A program made the translations under genes and the position numbers. Of a DNA stretch of 7,321 nucleotides, positions 1 through 5,926 are shown piece by piece. How positions within the stretch are numbered: position 1 is the first letter of the stretch; every line of letters begins with the position of its first letter. Source of the DNA: Planctomycetota bacterium (lineage in GTDB: Bacteria > Planctomycetota > Planctomycetia > Pirellulales > Lacipirellulaceae); the NCBI GenBank assembly GCA_013151315.1, contig JAADIN010000242.1, forward strand, positions 1 through 7,321, read 5' to 3'. The notes under the pieces are model-generated. The model saw only the letters and a list, made by a program, of their open reading frames with translations. It was not told the DNA's origin and did no database searches.

Positions 1-2
1 AG

Positions 3-1043
3 ACAATTCGCGTCGAAGAACTGCAAAATTTTATCGGGATGCTCTACCGCAGTGGGTTGATTCTCTCGGACGTGCCCGGCCAGGGCGTGCAACTCAAAAA
101 GCGACGTGACGAGCGCAAACGCAAGGAGACGATCGGTGCGTTTAGCAATATCTTGTCGTTCCGTTTCAAAGGCTTTGATCCCGAGCTGATTCTCAACGCG
201 ATTTATCCCTATGTTCGCGTGTTTTTTTCGGCGCAGGCGACGATCTTCAGCGTGATCTTGGCCATGATGGCCCTCTTGCTAGTGATCGTGCAGTTCGATG
301 TTTTCCAGTCGCGGCTACCTTCGTTTCAATCGTTCTTCGCCGCCCAAAATTGGCTGCTGATTGCAGGCGTGTTGGGGGTGACCAAGGTGATTCACGAGTT
401 TGGCCACGGGCTCTCGTGCAAACATTTTGGCGGCGAGTGCCACGAAATGGGGGTCATGTTTTTGGTACTGACGCCCTGTTTGTATTGCAACGTCTCCGAT
501 TCGTGGATGCTGCCCAACCGTTGGCATCGTGCGGCAATCGGTGCGGCGGGCATGTATTTCGAAATCGTTATCGCTTCGTTTGCCACGTTTATTTGGTGGT
601 TTAGCGAGCCCGGCTTCTTGAACTACGTTTGCCTGAACATCATGTTCGTTAGCTCGGTAAGCACCATCCTGTTCAATGCGAATCCGCTGCTGCGCTACGA
701 TGGCTATTACATTCTCAGCGACATCATGGAGATCCCCAACCTTCGCCAGAAGGCAAGCTCGATTCTCAATCGCAAGCTCGGGAAATGGTGCCTAGGGCTC
801 GAAGAGCCTGAAGATCCGTTTCTGCCAAAACGGCATCAGGGACTCTTTGCTCTCTACACGGTGGCGTCGTTCTTCTACCGCTGGGTGATCCTGCTTTCGA
901 TTCTGTATTTCTTAAACAATTTTCGAGCCCTATGGACTCAAAATCCTAGGCCAGATGATTGCCCTGGTCTCGCTGTACGGGCTGATCGTGATGCCGTTCG
1001 TAAAGGTATTCAAGTTTTTTCGCGTTCCTGGGAGATTGAATAA
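3..1043 (+). CDS. M50 site-2-protease-like membrane protein, N-terminal part (5' partial, frameshifted at its 3' end)
   Basis: This is the protease half of a planctomycete M50/HlyD fusion protein, expected to act in the inner membrane; its substrate is unknown. The frame is open and coding-like from the first full codon at position 3 (TIRVEELQNF leads into the ATG at 39), so the true start lies left of the window and the ATG at 39 is internal. Numbered from that ATG, a basic segment (about 20-30) precedes hydrophobic segments near 63-88, 104-118, 165-188, 195-214 and 268-295. The zinc motif HEFGH is at 119-123 (bases 393-407). NANPLLRYDGYY at 213-224 supplies the second M50 motif with Asp221. 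A Cys-rich stretch (CKHFGGECHEMG, then PCLYCN) lies between them. Family-like sequence ends near base 920; the last 40 or so residues, read up to the stop at 1041-1043, are out of frame. The protein continues in the frame of 922-2004. The M50 class is clear; the biological role is not. Confidence 0.88.
   Translation, partial: TIRVEELQNFIGMLYRSGLILSDVPGQGVQLKKRRDERKRKETIGAFSNILSFRFKGFDPELILNAIYPYVRVFFSAQATIFSVILAMMALLLVIVQFDVFQSRLPSFQSFFAAQNWLLIAGVLGVTKVIHEFGHGLSCKHFGGECHEMGVMFLVLTPCLYCNVSDSWMLPNRWHRAAIGAAGMYFEIVIASFATFIWWFSEPGFLNYVCLNIMFVSSVSTILFNANPLLRYDGYYILSDIMEIPNLRQKASSILNRKLGKWCLGLEEPEDPFLPKRHQGLFALYTVASFFYRWVILLSILYFLNNFRALWTQNPRPDDCPGLAVRADRDAVRKGIQVFSRSWEIE
913..930 (+). other. +1 frameshift site in the M50/HlyD gene
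   Basis: Coding sense passes from the frame of the M50 part to the +1 frame here. Reading AAC AAT TTT, then skipping one base and reading GAG CCC TAT, gives NNFEPYG, which joins the two halves without gap or overlap. The simplest explanation is one extra T in the TTTT run at 920-923. An alternative is ribosomal +1 slippage at UUU_CGA, since UUU can re-pair with UUC. The +1 frame is closed by TAA at 913-915, which bounds the shift on the left. Confidence 0.8.
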
Positions 1044-2004
1044 AGTGAAGAAAGTGCGAATGTTCGCGACCTTGTTACTGCTCGGTGCGTTGGTCGGAGG
1101 AGTGCTTTTCATTCCGTTCCCGTCGAGTGTGCTCTGCAATTTTGAGTTGCAGCCACGCGGTGCCGCGTCGGTGTACGTCGAGGTCGAGGGCACGTTAGAA
1201 GAGATTTTGGTCGAGCCGGGGCAGCAAGTCGAAGCGGGAGAAGTGCTTGCCCGCTTGGGAAGCATTGATCTGAAAATCGACACCCAGCGACTACGAGGGC
1301 AGCGCAACGCGACCGAGGCACAATTGAATAGCTTAGAGCAGATTCGTTTTCGCGACGAACGTCGGGGCAGCCAAATCAGTGTCGTGCGCGAGCAGCTCGT
1401 GGCGCTGGAAGAGCAGTTGCAGATGAAGCTGCGAGACATGAAGCGTTTGGAGTTGGTGGCGCCCGTCTCGGGCACGATCATCGCGCCACCGCGTCGCGAC
1501 GACCGGAGGTCGGACCAGCAAGTCGAATTGGCCAGTTGGTCAGGTTCGCCGCTAGAGGAAGAAAACCTTGGCGCGACCATGCTCCCCGAAGGGCCGAACA
1601 ATCTGTTTTGCAAAATCGGCGACCCGAACCAATGGGATGCCGTGCTGGTTATCAATCAACGCGAGCAAGATCTTGTGGCCGAGGGCCAGACGGTTCGGCT
1701 TATGTTTGTCGAGTCGACCAATCATGTGTTTGTCAGCACGATCGATTATTTGGCGTTTGACGAACTGGAATCCCTTTCGCCACGCCTAGCGAGCACCTCG
1801 GGAGGCCCCATTCCCGCTCAAGCCGAACGCGACGGAAGCGTCCGCCCGCTCAGCACTTCCTACCAAGCCGTTGTGCGTCTGGACAATTCCCGTGGGCTGT
1901 TTCGCAACGGTCTTATTGGTCAAGCGCGGATCAAAACCAAGCCACGAACGCTTGCGAGTCGGCTGACGCGGTACCTAGGCCGGACGTTTAATTTCGATTT
2001 GTAG
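922..2004 (+). CDS. HlyD-like/lipoyl adaptor part of the M50 fusion protein (C-terminal part, +1 frame)
   Basis: This is the continuation of the preceding gene in the +1 frame. The frame opens after a TAA at 913-915 and reads FEPYGLKILGQ before the first ATG at 955, as expected for the uninterrupted fusion. Numbered from Met955, membrane segments lie near 1-19 and 36-55. A lipoyl/biotinyl-type half-motif follows at about 69-101 (VEGTLEEILVEPGQQVEAGE), then a coiled-coil-like helical hairpin (105-163). The second half-motif is at 168-178 (LVAPVSGTIIAP), followed by beta-rich adaptor domains to the end. HlyD-type adaptors bridge inner-membrane transporters to the outer envelope; here that would be a periplasmic domain tethered to a protease. 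No Shine-Dalgarno sequence precedes ATG 955, so independent translation from there looks poor. If the shift is a real mutation, this half is probably not made or is made only weakly. Confidence 0.82.
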   Translation, partial: FEPYGLKILGQMIALVSLYGLIVMPFVKVFKFFRVPGRLNKVKKVRMFATLLLLGALVGGVLFIPFPSSVLCNFELQPRGAASVYVEVEGTLEEILVEPGQQVEAGEVLARLGSIDLKIDTQRLRGQRNATEAQLNSLEQIRFRDERRGSQISVVREQLVALEEQLQMKLRDMKRLELVAPVSGTIIAPPRRDDRRSDQQVELASWSGSPLEEENLGATMLPEGPNNLFCKIGDPNQWDAVLVINQREQDLVAEGQTVRLMFVESTNHVFVSTIDYLAFDELESLSPRLASTSGGPIPAQAERDGSVRPLSTSYQAVVRLDNSRGLFRNGLIGQARIKTKPRTLASRLTRYLGRTFNFDL

Positions 2005-2117
2005 GCCCCATCGAGTGATTGCGTTAGCGCCGTCGGCCACGACGAACTAGCCCTGCTAGCAGCGCCATCCCCCACGCGCTCTAGGACCGATCGACGCCGC
2101 CCCTTAGAATCGGCCCC
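2005..2117 (+). other. Intergenic gap with a short hairpin
   Basis: This 113-base gap separates the M50/HlyD gene from the AsmA-like gene. The only structure seen, apart from the promoter box listed separately, is a small hairpin at 2047-2059 (CTAGC-CCT-GCTAG). It has no T-run after it, so it is at best a weak candidate terminator. No small gene is evident. Confidence 0.4.
2105..2110 (+). promoter_or_regulatory. Probable -10 box (TAGAAT) of a leaderless promoter
   Basis: TAGAAT ends seven bases before the ATG at 2118. This places the expected transcription start at or next to the A of the start codon. The intervening CGGCCCC has no Shine-Dalgarno character, which fits a leaderless mRNA. No good -35 hexamer is visible at the usual distance (TAGGAC at 2082-2087 is the nearest and is poor). 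The leaderless reading is inferred from spacing alone. Confidence 0.55.
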
Positions 2118-5100
2118 ATGAGATCTCCTCGCAAACGCTGGCTGATTTTTTTGCTGTTGCTCTTCGTGGCAGCAGTCGTCGCGGCACCGACGATTATTGC
2201 GAACACGCCGTTACGCAACCTGCTGGCCAAAGTGGTGTTGGTCGACGATTGGCGCTTCGTGTGCAAGCAAGCTTCGTTGTCTTGGACCGGTCGGCAGACG
2301 CTCACCGGCGTTTCGATCGTCGACGTCGCCGGCAATCCGCTGCTTACTGCCGAAACGATTTCTCTCGAGCGTTCGTTATTGTCGCTCGCGGCAAACCAAA
2401 ACGATCTGGGCAAACTCACAATCGTCCGGCCGATCGTCCGCCTCGAGACGCGAGCCGAGGGCAGCAATCTCGAAGATTTCCTCGCGGCACTGGATCCCAG
2501 CGAGACGTCTGAAGAGGGCCGAGCTTCTTCTTCGACGAGTGAGTTGGTCGCCATCGCCATAGAAATCACCGACGGTCTCGTGCAAGGATTCGACGAACCG
2601 TCGCAGCAGCAGTGGCGACTCAGCCAAACCAATTTCGCGATTGAGTTAGGCCGCGCCGCTAGAGGTTTCACGATGAACGGCAGTATGAACCTTAGCTCGG
2701 AGCCGAATGGGATACCCGGACGAATCCAAATTCAATTCCACCAGATCGCAGAAAACCAAAACCAGCTCGACCTGCTGGCCGAGCATTTGCCTTTGACGCC
2801 GCTCGAACCGTTCTTGTCACGAATCGTGCCGGGTAGCCGTTTGGCAGGAACCGCTTCGTCGACCGCCCGAATTCGATGGACGCAAACCCCCCAGGGCGGC
2901 CTTCGGGTGCAGACCAGCGGGCAGCTCGACGTGGTACAGCTCGACGCGACCGCTGAGGTTTTGTCGGGCGATCGACTGCAATGTAAAAAACTCTCGGTGC
3001 CGTGGGAGCTGAGCCTTGATGGTGACCACGTGATTACCATCGGGCAACTATCGGCCGACGCCGGCTGGGCACAATTCGAGCTAAGTGGCTTGGTAACGCT
3101 GGAAGAACTTGCCTCGCTCAGCACTTCCAATCTTCCCAAACAAAAAATGAACCTCACCGGCAGCGTCAAACTCGATCAGCTCGCCGCGATGCTCCCACAC
3201 GCGCTCCAGCTTCGCGAAGGCGTGCAGATTGACTCAGGAGAACTGAAGTTTCAAGCCGCCGGAAAACCGAGTGCTGCGGGGGCTGCCTGGTCTGCTGCGG
3301 TGACGGTGCAAGAGATTGCCGGCTCCGACGGTCGTCGAACCATTCGTTGGGAACAGCCCATCCACGCACAAGTTGAGTTGGCTGAAACACCCCAGGGACC
3401 GCAAGTAAAAAAGTTTTCATTGAGCGCTCCCTTTGCCAAGGCAAATTTTCAAACCGCGGAGGAAGAGGTTGCCGGAAATTTCCAGTTTGATTTAGGCTTG
3501 CTTTCCGAAGAGTTGGGGCAGTTGGTCGATTTGGATGCTTGGCAGTTTCGCGGCACAGGCGAGGGGACCCTTTCGCTCGCCCGAAAGTCAGACCACCAAT
3601 TTGAGGGCTCGGCAAAAATCGATCTCACGAATCTCCATATGGCCCGCGACCGCGCGATGGCGATCGACGAGCCGCGCGTGCAATTCTCCGGCGATTGCCG
3701 TTGGGATTCTGCCAACAAGAGCCTCGTCAGTCGCGAGACGCAGTTGATTAGCAGTTCGTTATCGTTTCGTTCGCGCGACGTCTCGCTACAGCTTGGAGAG
3801 TCGAGCGCAGCGACCGCCACGGGCGACGTCGCATTCCGCGCCAATCTCGAGCGTTTGGCTTCGATTTTCGGCATGGTCGGGCAAGGAGAATCGACGTGGC
3901 CGCGCGGCACAACAACCGGCACACTCAAGCTGTCGAGCAATGCCGAGCAACTGCAAGCTGATTTTTCGGCAACGACCGAACACCTTCAAGTCGTCCGGAC
4001 GGTCAATGGCCGACCCGACATCGTTTGGGCGGAGCCTCAACTGAAGACCCTCGGCAAAGCGATTTACACAATCGATACCGACCGACTCGAACTGCAAGAT
4101 GTGCAGCTTACCGGTCAAACGATCCGTCTCAGCGGTTCGGCAACACTCGAACAAATGAAAACTGTTCAAACCGCCGGCACCCTGGAATATCAAGAAGAGG
4201 CCCTCGATCAATTGCTGGCGAGCTACCTGGGCCCCGAAGTCCGTTTTCAGGGCGATCGTCAGGTTCGTTTTCAGGTGTCGGGATCGTTGGCGGATTCAGA
4301 AACCCATTGGTCGCGCCGCTGGAACATTGCAACCGATGCCGGTTGGTCGACCGCCACAGTCTACGGTCTTCCATTGAGCGCCGGGCGAGTGCAAGGCACG
4401 CTGCGCGACGGACAACTTCAATTCGTTCCGCTGAACATTGGCGTAGGGCAGGGCCGGCTGACGGTGAGCCCGCAAGTGATTTTCGATCCCTACCCGCAGC
4501 AGTTGCTTTTGCCTCAAGGACCTTTGATTTCCCAGGTGCAAATTTCGCCACAGGTGAGCGAAACGATGCTCAAATACGTCGCCCCGATGGTTGCCGGCGC
4601 GACGCGGGCCGAAGGCAATTTTTCGGTCGTCTTGCAAGAGACCAAGATTCCCCTGGACGACCCGAAGAGGGCCCGCGTGGTCGGTCGGTTAGACGTTCAC
4701 CAAATGCAGGTCTCTCCCGGCCCGATGGTTGCCCAGCTCATCACGTTGATAGAACAGTTCGACCGACTAACCCAAGGAAAACAGCTTTTCCAGGCAGCCT
4801 CGACGCCAAGCAGCAACAACGGGCTAACCATCAACAACCGGCAAATCGATTTTCAGGTCGCCGAGGGCCGCGTCTATCATCGCAATTTGGAGTTTGAAAT
4901 CGATGGCGTCCCCGTCCGGTCCCAGGGTTCGGTCGGATTCGATCAAACCCTGGTGTTGGAGCTGGAGATTCCGATTCAAGAAAAATGGATCAAGCGCCAG
5001 CGTGCGCTGCAATCACTGGCCGGGCAAACGATCAAGATTCCCATACGCGGCACCTTTTCGAAGCCACAAATCGACGAGCGCGCCGTGGCCAACCTTTCGC

Positions 5101-5177
5101 GCCAGATGTTGCAGGGCGTCGCGACCGAGGCAATCGGCGGCGAAATCAACCGGGCGCTAGAAAAGTTGTTCAAGTAG
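2118..5177 (+). CDS. AsmA/TamB-like envelope protein, 1019 residues
   Basis: This is a large N-terminally anchored protein of the AsmA-like superfamily, whose members form long beta-structured grooves or bridges in the periplasm and are linked to lipid transport and outer-membrane homeostasis. A basic start (MRSPRKRW) leads into one hydrophobic anchor at about residues 8-27. An AsmA-like N-terminal region follows (about 30-110, with SLSWTGRQTLTGVSIVDVAG and then phase-repeated beta strands). The long middle consists of alternating hydrophobic strands with recurrent G-x-hydrophobic patterns and no catalytic motif. The C-terminal part is the most typical of the superfamily: GSVGFDQTLVLELEIPI at 937-953, then IKIPIRGTFSKPQID near 973-987, and an amphipathic tail ending in EKLFK. 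The start is set by the TAGAAT box just upstream. The gene appears to stand alone, followed by a repeat/hairpin region. A role in planctomycete envelope lipid transfer is an inference from the superfamily. Confidence 0.75.
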   Translation: MRSPRKRWLIFLLLLFVAAVVAAPTIIANTPLRNLLAKVVLVDDWRFVCKQASLSWTGRQTLTGVSIVDVAGNPLLTAETISLERSLLSLAANQNDLGKLTIVRPIVRLETRAEGSNLEDFLAALDPSETSEEGRASSSTSELVAIAIEITDGLVQGFDEPSQQQWRLSQTNFAIELGRAARGFTMNGSMNLSSEPNGIPGRIQIQFHQIAENQNQLDLLAEHLPLTPLEPFLSRIVPGSRLAGTASSTARIRWTQTPQGGLRVQTSGQLDVVQLDATAEVLSGDRLQCKKLSVPWELSLDGDHVITIGQLSADAGWAQFELSGLVTLEELASLSTSNLPKQKMNLTGSVKLDQLAAMLPHALQLREGVQIDSGELKFQAAGKPSAAGAAWSAAVTVQEIAGSDGRRTIRWEQPIHAQVELAETPQGPQVKKFSLSAPFAKANFQTAEEEVAGNFQFDLGLLSEELGQLVDLDAWQFRGTGEGTLSLARKSDHQFEGSAKIDLTNLHMARDRAMAIDEPRVQFSGDCRWDSANKSLVSRETQLISSSLSFRSRDVSLQLGESSAATATGDVAFRANLERLASIFGMVGQGESTWPRGTTTGTLKLSSNAEQLQADFSATTEHLQVVRTVNGRPDIVWAEPQLKTLGKAIYTIDTDRLELQDVQLTGQTIRLSGSATLEQMKTVQTAGTLEYQEEALDQLLASYLGPEVRFQGDRQVRFQVSGSLADSETHWSRRWNIATDAGWSTATVYGLPLSAGRVQGTLRDGQLQFVPLNIGVGQGRLTVSPQVIFDPYPQQLLLPQGPLISQVQISPQVSETMLKYVAPMVAGATRAEGNFSVVLQETKIPLDDPKRARVVGRLDVHQMQVSPGPMVAQLITLIEQFDRLTQGKQLFQAASTPSSNNGLTINNRQIDFQVAEGRVYHRNLEFEIDGVPVRSQGSVGFDQTLVLELEIPIQEKWIKRQRALQSLAGQTIKIPIRGTFSKPQIDERAVANLSRQMLQGVATEAIGGEINRALEKLFK

Positions 5178-5193
5178 CAAAAGCCGCGACTAG

Positions 5194-5229
5194 CAAGTAG
5201 CCGCGATCTGACAAGTAGCCGCGATCTGA
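5194..5229 (+). repeat. Tandem direct repeat, two 18-base copies
   Basis: Two perfect head-to-tail copies of CAAGTAGCCGCGATCTGA lie at 5194-5211 and 5212-5229. A degenerate relative (CAAGTAG, then CCGCGA after six other bases) begins at 5171 and overlaps the end of the AsmA-like gene, so the repeat may have grown out of that gene's 3' end. Confidence 0.85.
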
Positions 5230-5237
5230 CAGATCGC
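5221..5237 (+). terminator. Perfect inverted repeat, possible terminator or processing hairpin
   Basis: GCGATCTGACAGATCGC is a perfect inverted repeat with arms of 8 bases around one A, giving a practical stem of 6-7 pairs. It lies 44 bases after the stop of the AsmA-like gene. The same right arm can also pair with the first tandem copy at 5203-5210, so two alternative hairpins exist. No T-run follows, so a Rho-independent terminator is not proven; it could equally be an mRNA-stabilising element. Confidence 0.4.
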
Positions 5238-5288
5238 CGGAGTCGAAGGCGTTCCATCAGATTGCAGCTAGGAAACCGAAGCCATCCG

Positions 5289-5301
5289 TTTTATACTAAA
5301 A
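5289..5301 (+). promoter_or_regulatory. -10 box and possible operator of the toxin-antitoxin operon
   Basis: TATACT at 5292-5297 is a good -10 hexamer 39 bases before the antitoxin ATG. It sits inside a short inverted repeat, TTTTA-TAC-TAAAA. No convincing -35 box is present at 16-18 bases. A second palindrome, CGTATACG at 5329-5336, lies directly before the start codon. ParD-type ribbon-helix-helix antitoxins usually repress their own promoter by binding such palindromes, so these are the natural operator candidates, by inference. Confidence 0.5.
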
Positions 5302-5323
5302 GAGGTTGAATTTGGCCATTCCT

Positions 5324-5328
5324 GGAGG
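5324..5328 (+). promoter_or_regulatory. Shine-Dalgarno sequence of the ParD-like gene
   Basis: GGAGG lies eight bases before the ATG at 5337. It is one of the stronger ribosome binding sites in the window and fixes that start. Confidence 0.7.
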
Positions 5329-5336
5329 CGTATACG

Positions 5337-5582
5337 ATGTCGACGATTCCTATAGAGCTACCTTCGGACCTGCTAGATTTTGTTGAAGCAAAAGTAGGGG
5401 ATGGACGGTTTGCCAGTGCAAGTGCCTATCTCGTTGCCTTGGTAGATGCGGCTCAAAAAAATCGTTCTGCGATCGAGACCGCTCTGATCGAGGGAATCGA
5501 AAGCGGGCCAGCCGAAGAGTGGACCAGCCAGGAATGGCAGGCAATTCGAAACCGTGTGGCACGACGCCACGAACAAGGATAG
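5337..5582 (+). CDS. parD: ParD-like antitoxin (type II toxin-antitoxin)
   Basis: This 81-residue protein matches the ParD family in size and layout. Its N-terminal strand (STIPIELPSDLLDFVEAKV, about 2-20) and the helix after GRFASASAYLVALVDAA (about 23-40) form the DNA-binding ribbon-helix-helix part. The C-terminal half has the usual ParD pattern, including EGIESGPAEEW, and normally wraps the partner toxin. Expected roles are neutralising a ParE toxin, whose target in characterised cases is DNA gyrase, and repressing its own promoter. GGAGG and a TATACT box precede it. The toxin gene starts three bases after its stop, the normal antitoxin-first order. The antitoxin frame is intact, including a run of seven A at 5455-5461, although the partner is broken. 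Confidence 0.85.
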   Translation: MSTIPIELPSDLLDFVEAKVGDGRFASASAYLVALVDAAQKNRSAIETALIEGIESGPAEEWTSQEWQAIRNRVARRHEQG

Positions 5583-5585
5583 CAC

Positions 5586-5906
5586 ATGGCAGTTCGAATT
5601 CTGCGGCGCGCGAAGGCGGCAATCGATGCAGAAGGGATCGCAGATTTCCTTGCCAAAGATAGCCTTGAAGCAGCCATTCGCTTCCTTGAGAACACGGAAG
5701 CAACCATTCAGTTCTTGCCAAATCTCCAAGCATCGGAAGCCCGTTCGAGACAGAGCATCCTGACCTCGCTAACCTGAGAACCAGTCGAGTGCAGGGGTTT
5801 CCAAAACCATGTGATCTTTTACGTCGAACATGCAAATGCAATTGAAGTGGTAAGAATCATGCATGGCGCAAGGGATATCGATGCAGAACTTCGTAGCATG
5901 GATTGA
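5586..5906 (+). pseudogene. parE: ParE-like toxin, disrupted by two compensating frameshifts
   Basis: This is the partner of the ParD-like gene, preceded by AAGGA six bases before its ATG. As it stands the frame gives 63 residues and stops at 5775-5777. A full ParE can be rebuilt from three pieces. Frame one covers 5586 to about 5716 (RILRRAKAAIDAEGIADFLA to IQFL). The frame starting at GCC 5717 runs to about 5803 (AKSPSIGSPFETEHPDLANL to VQGFP). The original frame resumes from AAC 5805 to the stop at 5904-5906 (NHVIFYVEHANAIEVVRIM, then HGARD). One base is missing near 5717 and one A is extra in the run 5803-5806, so the net length is in frame: 106 residues, normal for ParE. The VVRIMHGARD ending is typical of the ParE/RelE fold. 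The ORF as read loses that whole core, so toxin activity is unlikely unless the shifts are sequence errors. Confidence 0.8.
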
Positions 5907-5915
5907 TAATGTTCC

Positions 5916-5920
5916 AGAGG
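5916..5920 (+). promoter_or_regulatory. Shine-Dalgarno sequence deciding the start of the gluzincin gene
   Basis: AGAGG lies six bases before ATG 5927. The frame also offers TTG 5903 and ATG 5909 upstream, but only 5927 has this spacing and begins a clean signal peptide. Confidence 0.6.
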
Positions 5921-5926
5921 TCTTTC

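Noticed and set aside
955..957. ATG 955 as an independent start for a separate HlyD protein
   Set aside because: Family-like sequence (FEPYGLKILGQ) continues upstream in the same frame, and no Shine-Dalgarno sequence precedes the ATG.
930..1655. Minus-strand open frame of 241 codons opposite the HlyD-like part
   Set aside because: It is Ser/Arg/Thr-rich, has no recognisable domain and lies antisense to a well supported coding region, so it is a shadow frame.
4025..4897. Plus-strand open frame of 290 codons within the AsmA-like gene
   Set aside because: It is an Arg-rich, low-hydrophobicity shadow of the in-frame AsmA-like protein, with no domain sense.
5171..5237. CRISPR array
   Set aside because: The copies are only 18 bases, directly abutting, with no spacers between them.
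5715..5810. Programmed frameshifting to make full ParE
   Set aside because: Two opposite shifts would be needed within 90 bases, and no X XXY YYZ slippery heptamer is seen at the first site.
5350..5841. Minus-strand open frame of 163 codons across parD and parE
   Set aside because: It is antisense to the recognisable ParD and ParE pieces, and its residue composition shows no family pattern.
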